Assembly: GCA_023213395.1 (NCBI GenBank)
Contig: CM041465.1
Span: forward strand, 234,305,741-234,369,740
DNA: 64,000 nucleotides
Source of the DNA: Cycas panzhihuaensis
Lineage: Eukaryota; Cycadophyta
Direction: 5' to 3'
Shown here piece by piece: positions 23,960 to 36,435 of the stretch (position 1 is its first letter; the number at the start of each line of letters is the position of its first letter). The notes under the pieces were generated by a model. The model saw only the letters and a list, made by a program, of their open reading frames with translations, made no database searches and was not told the DNA's origin. A program made the translations under genes and the position numbers.

Positions 23960-26023
23960 GAAGACAAAGGGTGGAGGAGCATGGATCAGACTCTAACGTA
24001 AGAGAAGGAATGGATATTAATGAATCATAGGTAGTGGGTCCATCATGGAATAATGGAAACTTGGATTCATAATCTCAATCATAGGTAGAAGGGGCTTAAT
24101 CAGATTCAAGTGGTAAGGTTATAGAGTGTGGGAGATCCTACACATATAAAACCTTATTTAGAGTTCATGGTGGGGGAGTCAAATGGGTCTTGGCACTTAA
24201 TAAGGGCCTAAACCATGAAGGGGTAGTATGAGAAGGTCATGGGTTGGTGCCTAGATAAGCAACACATCAAGAGGTATTCCCTTGAATGGTTGCTTAAGTA
24301 AAAGGTAAAGGTAGAGGTCAAATTGGGTCTAATGGCTTGAGCAGATGATTAAGGGTCCTTAGGGAAGGACCAAAAGGAGAGAAATCATCCTCATGGGATG
24401 GTTCCCTAAGTGTGTAGGAAATGAAATCCACCTACCATACAATGGGCTCATAGTCCTAAATATCTAACATATGATTACTAAGGATAACTAAGTCACCATA
24501 ACTAATTAAACTAATAGGGGTAAAATAACCCAAATTTGGTTCAAGTGGAGGTGGATCTTCATCATAATAGGATTCAATGCTTTAAAAAAAAAATCATGAG
24601 GGAAAGTTTAGGCTTATCAAGATCATTATCTCTAGCATCAAAGATAGCTTGGTAAGTAGGTGGAGATGTTCGAAAGGTAGGAGACTCTAGAGTCATAACT
24701 CACACTTATCCCTTATGAAAAAAATTGAGTTACCCCTAAAGCAAATAATAAATTACCTCTATGAGATCTAACTAAGGTCATCCAAGGAGTTGGTTGTAGT
24801 CAATGACAATATCCAGGATAATGATATCAGTAGGGGCAGTCTTATCTTTAAGAGTGAGTGATAGGATAATTATCCCTAAGGGTGCCTTCTCACACTCATC
24901 ATACCCTTAGAATTTCCAAGGGATAGGCTCAAGAGCCTCAATGCCTAATTTCTCGATCATTTAAATGGGCTTTGCATTTACCAAAGATTCATTTCCCACA
25001 ATAGTCCTCCTTTGAGAAAACTCAAGCATCCCAATTATAATAGTAAAAGGATAGTGCCAGTGGTGCTCTCACTTATTGGTGGGTGGTGGATCTCATGGAT
25101 CAAAGGAAATGATAGGTGGCCCATGTGATGTGGTGACTACATAGTGGATGGAGGCATCCTTTTTACCAACGTTCTAGGCTCATTACCAAAGGTGACTTCA
25201 TAAGACATCCATCATGGATATGACTACAGACACTATGTTGGAGGTCCTCAACAATGGAGAAGGTCTTCCCCTTCCCCATAGGTTGAGGAATATCCTTTCT
25301 AATTACATTGTCCTAATATAATAGGTATGGTCTTTGGGATGATTAAGATCTCAGTAGGAGAAGTCTCCAAAGGAGGTTATTATAAAGTAGAGGCATCACT
25401 AACCTCCTTTTCCACTTAAGAATGGGTCATAAGATATACCTAAGTAGTCTTAAGTATATGAATGACCTATTTGCCCCTAACATTGGAGCATGGTAATGTA
25501 GCTTGAGTTGTAGGACTCAAGAGAGATAATGAATCAATTGAGGCCTTACCCTTAAGTCAATTCGATGAAGGGCGAGGAGGGGTTCCCTTATGTTAAGGTT
25601 GAGGGCACCTCCTACCTCATTAGTTTTGGGGTTATGGTGATTGTTTAGAGGCATCATGGCCAAGAAAGAGATCCTAGTGAATTGGTTGGTTGAGATTTGG
25701 TTTTAATATGGACTATGATGGGGGATCCCTTTATGGAGCGAGTTTAAGGTGTTAAGTCCAATACTGAGTGTCACTATGAGTGTACTGACCATGAACATAA
25801 CACCACTTCCTTTTAGGAGGGGGCCTTGTCCTCCTTCCTTGTGAAGGTGTAGGGCCCTTTTTTATTGATGGCATAGTTTGGGAAATTTGATGGACTGGCC
25901 TATAACTATGGACTTATGCTTATCATTTATTTGGGTTTTAGTGAAGTTAAAAATTTAGGTATTTATGCACTCTTTCAAAAGAATAAATAACAAAAGTGAA
26001 AGAGTCCATAGTCTTGTCGAGTG
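23960..26023 (-). pseudogene. Second gag/protease copy of element T
   Basis: This copy is parallel to 19,640-21,650 with an offset of about 4.2 kb; for example, CTAAGGTCATCC at about 24,771 pairs with 20,579. On the minus strand it has a CHHC knuckle at 25,761-25,802 (CYVHGQYTHSDTQY, last Cys now Tyr) and a protease whose Asp is lost. RT, RNase H and integrase are missing: the sequence jumps to the 3' region at about 23,940. Upstream, gag continues beyond element C at 48,676. Confidence 0.75.
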
Positions 26024-26581
26024 TGTTGGATATATTGAACACTTTATAAGTGTTATATGTATAAAAGGAGGTTAAAATTTTAGTCTTACATTAGTATAGT
26101 TTTTCCCCTTCAACTCCCTACGGGGGGATCTAGGGGGGGTGATGACCTCCTTTGGTAAAGAGGTACAGGGGAGGGGGTGTGTGTGCGGGAGGGGGGGGGG
26201 ATATCTCCCCTTATACATGCAAGGGTTTAGGAGCAGTAGCCCCCAAAGAAAATTTTAGGGTTTAAATAGAAAAGAGAATCAGGACCATTATCATAAAGAT
26301 CCTAAATCTAATAGATCAAATATTGTACCTTCTTATGACATTCTTTATATAACTTGAACTAGGTAATTCTTTGTAGATGGTATCGAGTAGATGAGTTGAT
26401 GAGGCAAGTTGAGGTTTCATCTCTATAATTTCTTTAGCTATTACTTAGATTAATAAAAGGTCTATACTTAGACTTGAATCTCCTAGTGTTCTTAGTGTGT
26501 GCTTGATTTATTTATGATATTTATTCTTTACATAGTTTAAGTTCTATTAATATTACTTTCATAATTGTATTTTGCTCTTTA
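26024..26581 (+). repeat. 5' LTR of element C with G-run island
   Basis: It starts TGTTGGATATATTGAAC and ends CTCTTTA, a decayed CA end. A G-rich block at about 26,119-26,202 holds four or more runs of at least four G and could form a quadruplex. AATAAAAGG at 26,452 is a possible polyadenylation signal. It pairs with 48,136-48,675. Confidence 0.85.
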
Positions 26582-26583
26582 TT

Positions 26584-26595
26584 TGGTATCATAGC
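26584..26595 (+). other. Primer binding site of C (initiator Met tRNA)
   Basis: TGGTATCATAGC lies 2 bp after the LTR and differs at one base from the plant initiator-Met primer site. Confidence 0.85.
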
Positions 26596-26659
26596 TAAGG
26601 GTTTTAGTTTTGTAGGAAGCTATTTAATGAGTGGGAGCTTTGTTTGGTGAACTTAAGTG

Positions 26660-27460
26660 CAAAGACTATGGCAAGCATTATGAAGATGGAGATTGAAAAG
26701 TTCAATGGCCAAAATATTGAGTTTTAGAAGCTAAATATGGAAGATATCATTGTTGAGAAAGATCAATGGATCATTGTAGTAGGAACATAACTTATGATTA
26801 TGGATGATAAAGATTAGAAGAAGCTTGATAAAAAAGCAATCAATTAGATAAGGTTATGCCTTTCAGATATGATATTGTTGAATGTTACCACAGAGCCTAT
26901 GGCTAAAGATCCATGGACAAAGTTAAAGGCTTTTTATTAGACTAAGTCCCTAGTTAATAAGATATTTCTTCATAAAAAGATGTATTCACTCAAGACAAGT
27001 GATGGAGATGTAGTTTCAAATCATCTCACTACATTTAAAACCATGGTGATCCAACTTATTTCAGTTGGGATAACAATATCTGAGGAAGACAAGTGTATTA
27101 CCCTACATGTTTACTTCTTTATTTCTAGAATAATCTTATGATGATAATTAGTAGCACAATTACTACCACCCTAAAATTTAATAATGTTATTACTACTCTA
27201 TTATTAGAAGAGACAAGGCAAAAATGATCTGAGAATTATTTAAAAGAAGCATTAGTGGTAAGAAGTCAAATATTGGATTGCAGCCAACAAAAGGCCTAGG
27301 GATATACAGCCAAAATATGGAGGGAAATCTAAATCTCTAGGTAGAGGCCCATTGGTATGTTGGAGATGTAGGAAGGTTGGCCATATAAATAGCCAATGTT
27401 GAGTTAAGTTTGATAAGGAAAAGACATCTAAAGCTACTCTACTCCTTCATTGGTAGTAAG
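26660..27460 (+). pseudogene. gag of element C
   Basis: Copia gag motifs are present: EIEKFNGQNIEF near the start, then KKMYSLKTSDGDVVSNHLTTF (about 26,976) with TMVIQLISVG, and a perfect CCHC knuckle at 27,358-27,399 (CWRCRKVGHINSQC). Stops stand where Trp or Gln is usual. The first Met is likely near 26,669. Confidence 0.8.
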
Positions 27461-28401
27461 AGCCTCTGATGAAGTTGATGGCAATGTTTATCTAGTAACC
27501 TCAAGTAAGTTATCAACTGTTGAGTCTTAGTTAATTGACTTTGATACTTTGCTTCATATTACTCCCCATAGGGAGTGGTTTTGTGAATGCATAAATATTG
27601 ATGGAAGTGAAGTATTTCTTGGGGATCATTACCCATATAAAATTATAGATCATGGAAGGGTGAAGGTTCGATTTGGGGATGGAAAGGTTAAAACTATCCC
27701 TTATATGAGCCATATTTCTAGTTTAGCTATGAGTCTATTGTCTGTTAGTTAATTGGGTGATGTAGGAATATAAGTGATTTTCAATAAAGATAATTGTAGA
27801 ATGGTATGAGGAGCATTGGTGTTAGTAAGAGGGGTCTGATTTGGAATGTTATACAAACTTGATATGAACATAGTATATGCTGACAGTTCCAGTCCAACTA
27901 GTATGGAAAGTAGCAATAATGTGGATAAGACCCAAATATCACTTTCTAGTAAAACTATGTTGTGGCATCAGAGATTGGTCGATATTGGAGAGATAAACCT
28001 CCATGATTTATTCTCTAAAAGTATGGCATAAGACATCTCTAAAATGAATGGCTCATTTGATTTTAATTTTTACGAGTATTGTGTATATGGTAAATAGAAT
28101 TATGTCAGTTTTCCTTCAAGATCAAAGAGAGCAAAGGTTATTCTGTAATTATGCATAACAATATTTTTGGACCTCTTAATGTACCCTCATTAGGTGGCTC
28201 CAAATACTTTGTCTCATTAATAGATAATTTCTTGAAAAAGACATGGTTGTATTTTCTCAAAGAGAAATCTGAGGTCTTTAGTAAATTTAAAAAATTCAAG
28301 GCCTTGGTTGAGAATCAGAGTGACAAGAAGATCAAGGTACTAAGGATTAATAAGAGTTTTTCTCAAAGGAGTTTGAGAAATTATGTAAGTAGTATGGAAT
28401 A
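27461..28401 (+). pseudogene. Protease, gag-pre-integrase and integrase start of element C
   Basis: The protease region reads LLHITPHREWFCECI (from about 27,550), a copia signature in which the D-S-G-A active site before it is lost. GDGKVKTIPYMSHI follows. The gag-pre-integrase zinc part reads LWHQRLVDIGEINLHDL (27,960-28,010). Integrase core follows with FGPLNVPSLGGSKYFVSLID (about 28,163-28,225) and a basic stretch. The gene is cut at 28,401 by element E and resumes at 45,852. Confidence 0.8.
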
Positions 28402-30370
28402 TATTTCACTAAAACTTAGCCCTTGGGTTTGTATTCAGCTTATATTAATAAATTATGATATGTTATATATGATTTTATTAGAGATGATTGATGAATTTTG
28501 TTTCATGGTTAATTAGGCCATGTTTTGTTGAAGTGATGTATGAAGTTTGATTAATAAAGTATGGTTAGTGATGATGGTGTAACTTGTATTTAATTAATAT
28601 TTTAGGCTTGTATTTAATGTGTTTCACCTAATTTTGGGCTTATCTATTTGCTAATGAAGCTATTTTTATTATTAGATCTTTATTTAATACTAATTTTTAT
28701 TATTTTTTGATCAATTATTTACTCCATTATTATCATATTTTTGGCACTGCCAAAAACATGATTTGTCAAATTTTTATAATAAAGTCATGTTTTTTGTAAG
28801 TAAAACATGCGACTAGTTGTATTTTTCATTGTCATGCAACAAAAACTTAGGTAGTACACTAAAATTTTGTATGCTACTACCTAGATTTGATGGAATTTGA
28901 TTCCTTTAGTGCCTGAAAGTGCTATTGAGTCTTTGTTGGTTGTAAGTTGATGAGTTAGAGGTGCTTTTTGCTCTAGTTTTTTGAGAATTTTTGGAGTTTT
29001 TTTAGATCTCTTGAGGACTGTTACTGTAAGTTTGAAGACTTGATTTTGTGAAGACTGTTGGGTGAAATCTTGAAGGAGTTTTATAATTGTCTTCCTATTA
29101 TTCAACTAGTGATGGTATGAGCTTCTATTTTCTTAGATCTTTATAAAGTTTTATGCTTCAAACTTCTTCTAATTTGGTAAGATCTTTCTTATTATATTTC
29201 TGGCTTGTTTCATGGTATTTTAAAGGTGGTTTTAGCTTAGAAACTTTTTTTTTCTTTAGTTGATTACTATTGTGATCTCGTATTGGTTTTGGATACTAAA
29301 TTACATACTAAAAGGTAAACTCTTTGTGGGGTTCCTTAAAGGTAGACTAGGGTGGAGCATTGTCATCTCTCCACCATATATCTAGTTGTCTCTTCCTACT
29401 CTCTTGTAGTGGTTTGTATTTTAGTGGGTTTACTGCTCTCTTTTAGCATAGTTGGACTCTAGTTTGGCCTCTTTTGATTGTTGTTCTTCATTCTCTAATT
29501 TGCTTTGAAGGAAAGTTTGTGGAAGAGTTGGTCAATTGAAAAGAAATCTATCATTCTAAGGCATTCTTCACAATAGGAAAGAAATTCTTTTCTTACATTC
29601 TTCTAATTGCATTCACTTTTATTTTCAAGTTGGCTTCATTATCTTGGAAATAAAAAGTTGAGAATATTGCATGATTAAAATATCTCTAATTTTTTATTTT
29701 TTATAAAGGATTCAAGGATCCTTTTGGAGCTCTTACTACTCCAATTATGATAGAACTATTGGGACTAGTTTTATATGAATGTTATTGTTTAGATTTATGG
29801 TTTGCTTATTATCTCATAGGTTTGAAAATTATCAAAAAGATGATAGTAGTATCTTTTAATAATCTCTTTTCTTTGTGCATTATTCATCACCTTTTTAGAG
29901 AAATAGGTCACATATAAAGAAAAAAAGAGAATGTAAATTAGTTTTCTTTTTGTATGTTAATTAATCTCTTAAAAAAGGTTGCATAGGGATTATATAGTGA
30001 ATTTTAGATTTTGGTAACATTATTCCTTTTGAAGTGAAGTGTGCATATTATATATAGGAAGGCTATTTCATAGTTGCATGTGCATCATTTATTTTGAAAA
30101 TGCAAAAAAAAAAAAAAAAAAGGAGAACTTGCATGCATTGTTTCTAATTTGTTTGCTTTTAATTTAAAATAAAATAAAATGGTTTATATGAGTTTGATCT
30201 TTTAGTTTCTTTGGTTGCATAGATTTATCTTGTTGTCTTGGTTTTGTCTCTTTACTATCATATCAAAATCTAGAAATAAGAACAAAACATAAAGGAACAC
30301 AAAGTGACTATAAACACCATATAAAAGAGAAGGGACAATAAAAAAAACATAAACAAAGTAAATACAAACT

Positions 30371-30668
30371 TGAAAAGAGTGGATCTATCCTTCATCCCTA
30401 TACATTAAACATAAAGGTAAACATGGGAATAAGAGAGACTTGGGAGAAATAGAATAGCTCTCACAAAATAGGGAGGTAAGAATGAGCCTCCTTTATTGAG
30501 CTTTTACTTTTATGTTGAGAGAGGGAGCATTAGAGTTAGGTAAAATAAAATTACACATAATACACATGAAAGTGTATTTCACTTAAGTGATCTAATTTAA
30601 AGTTTACTTAAGACCCTTTTTAGAAATAATTAACTAATATAATAACCTTGTGACATTAACCCATTTCA
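30371..30668 (-). repeat. 3' LTR of element H
   Basis: This 298 bp LTR pairs with 33,641-33,938. It is followed on the plus strand by ATCTCCCCTTTAATGG, the minus-strand polypurine tract AAAGGGGAGAT, at 30,669-30,679. Confidence 0.9.
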
Positions 30669-30899
30669 ATCTCCCCTTTAATGGTAGAAGGTCATTTCAT
30701 CCTATTTATTCTATCCTATGAGGTCTTCATTTGAGCCTTTTACAAAGCAAACTACTATGACACTTTTATGGAAAGCCCTCATAGGGAAGAAAACTCACAT
30801 ATTTTGTAATCTACTAACCTAGATTAAGAGGCTTTTTAAATAAAGTTAGATAGCCAATTAGTACAATGAATTTTGTAGCTGAAATCTATTGAATCTCTA

Positions 30900-33420
30900 T
30901 ATATCATTTGGTCATCTCCCATGCCCTTTTAAGTTTTCATAGGTTCTAATTTTTTAAAATGGTACAACCCTTATCCTTTCACACTAATAACGGGTTTTCA
31001 TGAATGGGATAGAGTAGAGACTTACTCTTGTCCTTCTGTACTGATAAGGGGTTTTTATGAATAAGACAGAGTATGATGGTCCTATTGTCATCTCCTCCAA
31101 TCAATCAGAGATGGAGGCTCTAAGGCTGAGTTATCTTTGGAATTGTTCAAACTTCACCCTCTTTAGTGGTTTGGTGAAAATATTGGCCACTTGATCTACT
31201 GTGGGGTAGTACTCTAATTGAATTATTTTATCATGAACTAGTTCTCTAATTATATGGACTTTCGTACTTATATATTTAGTGCGATTGTGAAATACAAGAT
31301 TTTTAGCAATTTGGATTATGGATTGATTATCTACATGTAAGCTAGTAGAACTTGTTTAGGTGAAATTTAATATATTCAACAATTTTCTAAGCCATATCAC
31401 CTCCTTGCTTGTCTCAGAAGTAATAATATATTTAGCTTTGGTAGTTGAGTCTATAACTATCTTATTCTATCTAGATCTCTATGATATTGGTGCTATTCTA
31501 AGAAATGTTACATACCTAAATGTAGATCTTCCTGTGTCTTTATCTCTAGCAAAGTCTAAGTTTGTGTATGTATAAAGTTTAAATTCTGCATTGGGTTCAT
31601 ATAACAGACTGTATTTGCTAGTTATCTTCAGGTACCTCAACACTCATATTACAGCTTACCAGTGATTCTGCTTAGGATTTATTATGAATCTTATAAGAAT
31701 GTCAATAGAGTATGTAATATCTGGCTTTGTGTTAGTAGTATAGATGAGACTACTTACAAGTTATTTATAGACTGTTACGTCTACCTCCTTAGTGTCACCA
31801 TCAGTTGAGAGTTCAACATTAGGTTCCATAGGTATAACCACTAGTCAAGTACCTTCCAATTGAAACTTTGTCAAAAGATCATTGATATATTCTTTTGGGG
31901 AGAGAAAGATTTTGCCATTCTTTTAAGTTACTTTAATTCCCAAGTAATATTTCATCAACTTGAGTTTAGACAATTCAAAAGTTTTAGTAAGATCCTTCTT
32001 CAGCTAGTTGATTACCTATTCATTATTTCCCATTATTAGCATATCATCCAAAAAGATTAAGGGGTAAGTGACTTTATCGTTTTGGTGCTAAATTAATAGT
32101 GTTACATCAATATCTTGATAGTCATAAACCTCATATCCAAGTTGTATCATTTTTTTAGACAACTTAGTAAACCAAGCATGAGGGGCTCGTTTTAGACTGT
32201 GCAAAGACTTTTTGAGCCTGCAAACCTTATGCTTCTGCTTAACATTCTCATATCCTTCTGGATAAGCTATGTAAATTTCTTCTTTAAGGTCCCAATTGAG
32301 AAATGCAGTCTTAACATCAAGTTAGTAGATTTTCCAACTCTGCTAAGTAGCGAAGGCTATAAGAGCTATGATTATAGGCCACTTGGTTATAGGAGAAAAG
32401 ATTTCAATGTAGTCAATACCTTCCCTTTGCATGAATCCTTTTGCTACCAACTTCACCTTATATTTTTCTAGGGTGCCATCTAATCTGTACTTAGTTTTGA
32501 ATACCTATTTATTTTAAACTACCTTTCTTCTAAGTGGTAGATCAACAAGCTCCCATGTACCATTTTTAATAAGAGATTAGTACTCTTCATTCATAGCATT
32601 TCTCTAAGCTGCATACTTTATAGCTTCTTGGTATGTTAGAGTCTCTTGACTAAGAGCAAGGTGCAGTTCTGTTAGTTCAAGCTTAACAGAAATTGATTCA
32701 TGCATCCTTGCTATATGGGAACTTTTAGTGCTAGTTTTGCCTACTTCATTTGGTTATGTATCCTTGTGTAGCTAGTGGGCTTCACGAAAACCTTGAGTTA
32801 GGAATGAGGATTTTATTTCCATAGTCTCTTTGTCTTCATTTTGATCCTAAAAAGGATCATATAAAATATTTGGAATGGAGGAAGTTGTCAATGTTGAAGA
32901 AGATGGGCCATGCACTGATGTTGGAGAAGATGGTCCTTTTATTATAGCTTTGCCTTTGTCAACTTGGCTATTCCCAAATGATGGTGTTAGATGTGTAAAC
33001 ATTGGCTGGGAGTCATAACTTATATCCTATGAGGCTTTATTATTAGATTTTAAGATTTTGAGTAACTATTAAGCATCTTCCCCCCTAAATTTTAGAATCT
33101 TGATATCAAATTTAGTAGCATCATTAAATCAATATAAAGGTATCTTGGAGTCAAGTTTGAGTAATTGATCTTTAGTCTCTATAAAGATAACATCTCTAGT
33201 AATGATAATTTTGTATTGTAAAGGTATAAAAACCTTGTACCCCTTTTGTCCATAGGGTATCTGATAAAGATGTCTTTGAGGGCTCTATCTTGGATCTTGT
33301 TTCAGTGTTCCATCCTTTATAATCATTCTTCTAAAAGCTAAAAACTTTTTAGTAGCATTTCCCCTTATTAAATAGATGAAAAAAGGGAAAGGAAAGAAGA
33401 ATAAAATAGCATAAATGGCC
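30900..33420 (-). pseudogene. RNase H, RT and integrase C-terminus of element H
   Basis: The minus strand reads copia pol. The integrase C-terminal part (ALKDIFIRYPMDK) lies at about 33,235-33,290. RT carries FLDDMLIMG with both Asp at 32,043-32,048, and RNase H with the copia end follows toward 30,900. The order and motifs match element F at 55,470-57,640. The plus-strand frames at 31,360-31,575 and 32,199-32,471 are shadows of this gene. Stops are frequent. Confidence 0.8.
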
Positions 33421-33429
33421 ACCAAAGGA

Positions 33430-33626
33430 TTAGAATCCTTGGGCCTTACAACTCCTTATATTGTGCCTCCAAACCAAGGGAAAGTAAATAATACTAAATA
33501 TGCTCTGATATGAACTTGAAAATATTTCTAAATCCACTTTCATAATCTCCTTCACCATATGGATTGTGGGGGAGAAGGAAGTGATGGATCCATTATAAGT
33601 GTAAGTGAGGAATATGAAGGAAGAAA
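33430..33626 (-). pseudogene. Fused gag start or leader of element H
   Basis: A short minus-strand frame starts next to the primer site and reads MVSELSSFIFLTYTYNGSIT. It ends near the deletion joint (about 33,300-33,430), after which integrase C-terminal sequence begins. It is not recognisable as gag and may be leader sequence. Confidence 0.3.
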
Positions 33627-33638
33627 GCTCTGATACCA
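33627..33638 (-). other. Primer binding site of H (initiator Met tRNA), intact
   Basis: The plus strand reads GCTCTGATACCA, exactly the complement of TGGTATCAGAGC, 2 bp from the 5' LTR. It is the only undamaged primer site among the elements here, which agrees with H being young relative to its hosts. Confidence 0.9.
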
Positions 33639-33640
33639 TA

Positions 33641-33938
33641 TGAAAAGAGTAGATCTATCCTTCATCTCTATACTCTAAATACAAAGGCAAATATATAAAC
33701 AAGAGAGACTTAAGAGAAAGAGAGTAGCCCTCACAAAATAGGGAGGTAAGAATGAGCCTCCTCCATTAAGATTTTACTTATATATTAAGAGAGGAAGCAT
33801 TAGAGTTAGGTGAAATGAAATTACACATAATACATATGAAAGTGCATTTCACTTAAGTGATCTAATTTAAAGTTCACTTAAGACCCTTTTTAGAAATAAT
33901 CAACTAATGTAATAACCTTGTGACATTAACCCATTTCA
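33641..33938 (-). repeat. 5' LTR of element H
   Basis: This is the upstream LTR in the minus-strand reading, 298 bp, bounded by TG and CA. The start TGAAATGGGTTAATG on the minus strand resembles the element F LTR start. Confidence 0.9.
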
Positions 33939-34326
33939 AAACTAAGGCAAGAAACCAAAACAAGGAAAACCACCTTAGTATTAGCTTACCCTCTCCTATA
34001 TCTAAGTAGAACTTAAAACATTGAAAGGATTACACGAGAGGAATCTCTAGGAAGGACATTGAGGGTATTGTTAGTGTGTCTCTAAACTTATAACTCTTTC
34101 ATCAAGTCATATAGGTCAGGGGATTCTATCACCCCATTTCATATCCATGCCTTTCATCATATCCATTCACACTTCATTAAATGGCACTACTAGGTGAAGA
34201 CACCTCCTTAAGAGTTGGGCAAAGATGGTCCCTTAGGTCTTCTTAAGCTTCATGTCTCTCAATTTTAATTAAGAAAAGAATTAGGACATATTAAGTTTGG
34301 GTCCCTCTTATGCATAATTATCTTTC

Positions 34327-34344
34327 TGGTGACTATACTAGGGA
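34327..34344 (+). other. Primer binding site of E (Tat type)
   Basis: TGGTGACTATACTAGGGA lies 6 bp after the 5' LTR. It resembles the Arg-tRNA type site known from Tat/Ogre elements, with several C to T changes. The primer site of T (50,775-50,792, minus) is a decayed form of the same 18-mer. Confidence 0.7.
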
Positions 34345-34859
34345 GCCACTATTTATCCTTAAATAAAGCTATAGAAACAATAACACCTGTCCCTAGACAC
34401 TCATTGAGACTTTAAGGCCTTTCGCTTGATTCTCAAGTGTGCCTATTACACTTTAGTCATGATGTTTGATCATCTTACATTGAATCTTCAAAACTTTAAG
34501 AACATGACACATATGTTTATAATCTTGAAGATTCAACCCAACTATGTAACATACCAGTGGAGTAGGGATACCTAGAACCTTTGCAATATCTTGGTGATTC
34601 TTCTTTTGTGGATCCTTCTTTTACATAAGAGGAACCACATTTAGGTTAGATACATCTATTGTTCTTTAAGTTGATCCTTACTAGGATCTCTACCCTACTA
34701 CACATGCCTGGTTACCATGACCCATTTTACTCAGAGACTCATATCGTGTCATCTCTATTACAATATACTCAAATTGTTCTTTTAGGTGAAGACTATGAGT
34801 TGATTAAGGTAGATCCCCCACCAGATGCCATGTAATCTCCTTACCCTTTTTATCCTCCT

Positions 34860-36435
34860 TCACCAAGACCCATGTCATGACCTCATTCCTTGCCTGTGGG
34901 CAAAGTTGATAACTACAAATTGACCTATTCACAATCTCGTCAATCTCCTCCTAGACAACAAGCTCAGACTCATTCTTCCTATTTCATACCTCTTACCCAT
35001 GGAGGTAATACCACCATTGTTTCTTACGGTAACCCTAGTTCCATACATGTACCTACTTCTAGTCAAGTGGTTATTACCTCATATGGCTTACAACCAATTC
35101 ACTCTTACTCCGCTAGGATTATCTCTTCACATCCTATTTCTTCTACCACATAGGTACCACCTCACATATTGCATAATGTTTGGTCCCATGGTGCTAGATC
35201 TCATTCACCATCCCCTATAGTGTCTAACTTGATTTCCTCATCATAACAAGTTTCTCATATTTATTCAGCTCATCCACATGCTTTGGCGGGATAATCACAA
35301 CCTTTGAGTACTTCTAATCCCACTTCCTCTTAATATATTCTTAGGCCTATCCCATAACCTAATCATTTTTATACTTTTAAATTAAGTTTCCCTCAAAACC
35401 TTATACCTCAAACCAACTCTGTGGTTAGCCTTGTAGCATGGTTTGTTCCTAGCTCTACTCTCCCACCTCATGGCATTTCACAATAATAACTACAATCATA
35501 ACAACCCATTGATGTATCTATTTCTCATTCATCATCCTTACCTCAATGTCCTACTACGTTGAGGCCAGGGAGGCCTTTCCTAGATTATATGAAATCTCCC
35601 TTCCTACGTAAGGTTCTGTTGTCACCTATTCCTCAATTCCTTCCTAAGTTGCCTAAATTTGTTGGTGACTTTTCTCAAGACACTACCTACCATATACAGG
35701 CATTCATACTTGCTTGCATAGATTTTATGCCATATGACTATGTTATGATGCATCTTTTTCTTAAATCACTATAAAGTGATACCATGAAGTGATTTTACCA
35801 TCTCCCTTCAGCTTCCATTATCTCATTCTAATAATTAGTTGACTCCTTTATCAAATATTTTAATGTAGCGAGACCATTTAAGTCAGGCATTAAATCTTTG
35901 TTGACCATTAAGCAGAATCATGATGAGACATCAATGGACTTTGTTAAGAGGTTTTAAGACTAAGTACATACTTGTCACTTACATCTTGACCCTAGTTTAT
36001 TATTTGATCTATTTACTAATGTGTTAAGGTCTTATGTACACTTAAAATTTTTAAAGTTTGGCCCTCAAATGTATGAAGAAGTAGTTGATCAATGTTTAGC
36101 TCTCGAGACATTCAAAATTCAAGCAAGTATCAAAATGTTTAGAAAATCTACACCTTCAAAAGAAACAATTCAAATTACAAAGTCATCCCATCTTGAACCC
36201 ACTTATGATCATCTCACTTCTTCAATTAGATCGTTGGAATGCATGATCAATACTAAGTTGCATGTTAATCCTCCTTCTCAAATTCACCCTTCCCAAGAGA
36301 CCAAAGTGATTCATCTTACTAAAGGGAGGAAGAAACAAGCTCCTCCCCCACCTCCTCCTCTATTTAAGAAGATGAAATGGTGCTTATATCATCAGACAGA
36401 TGTGCATTATAGAAGTGAGTGCCAAATAGTTTAAA
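34860..36435 (+). pseudogene. gag of element E
   Basis: A Pro/Ser/Gln-rich N-terminal part (34,890-35,150) is followed by PKLPKFVGDFSQDTTYHIQA and the capsid-like helices (35,640-36,130, with MDFVKRF and LFDLFTNVLRS). The region ends in a CHHC knuckle at 36,381-36,422 (CLYHQTDVHYRSEC), as in Tat/Ogre. Stretches of 71-137 residues remain open, longer than in most of the window, so decay is moderate. Stops stand at former Gln/Trp codons. Confidence 0.85.

Larger units (their letters stand above)
30371..33938 (-). mobile_element. Element H: deleted Ty1/copia inside the 5' LTR of E
   Basis: H starts TGAAAAGAG and ends CCATTTCA, with an exact target duplication AAACT (30,366-30,370 and 33,939-33,943); the E LTR is continuous across it. 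LTRs of 298 bp lie at 30,371-30,668 and 33,641-33,938, differing at roughly one base in nine by eye. A perfect initiator-Met primer site and a polypurine tract show minus-strand orientation. Most of gag, protease and the integrase core are missing. LTR and RT are related to element F. This is the innermost layer of the nest. Confidence 0.9.
28402..34320 (+). repeat. 5' LTR of element E, split by H
   Basis: It aligns with 43,352-45,846. It begins TATTTCACTAAAAC (TG start decayed to TA) and ends TGCATAATTA. Without H and one target copy it is about 2,346 bp. It lacks about 130 bp present in the other LTR at 43,542-43,680. Long A runs (30,102-30,120) occur in both. Confidence 0.85.

Noticed and set aside
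31360-32471. Plus-strand frames of 71 and 90 residues
   Set aside because: They are shadows of the minus-strand RNase H and RT of element H.
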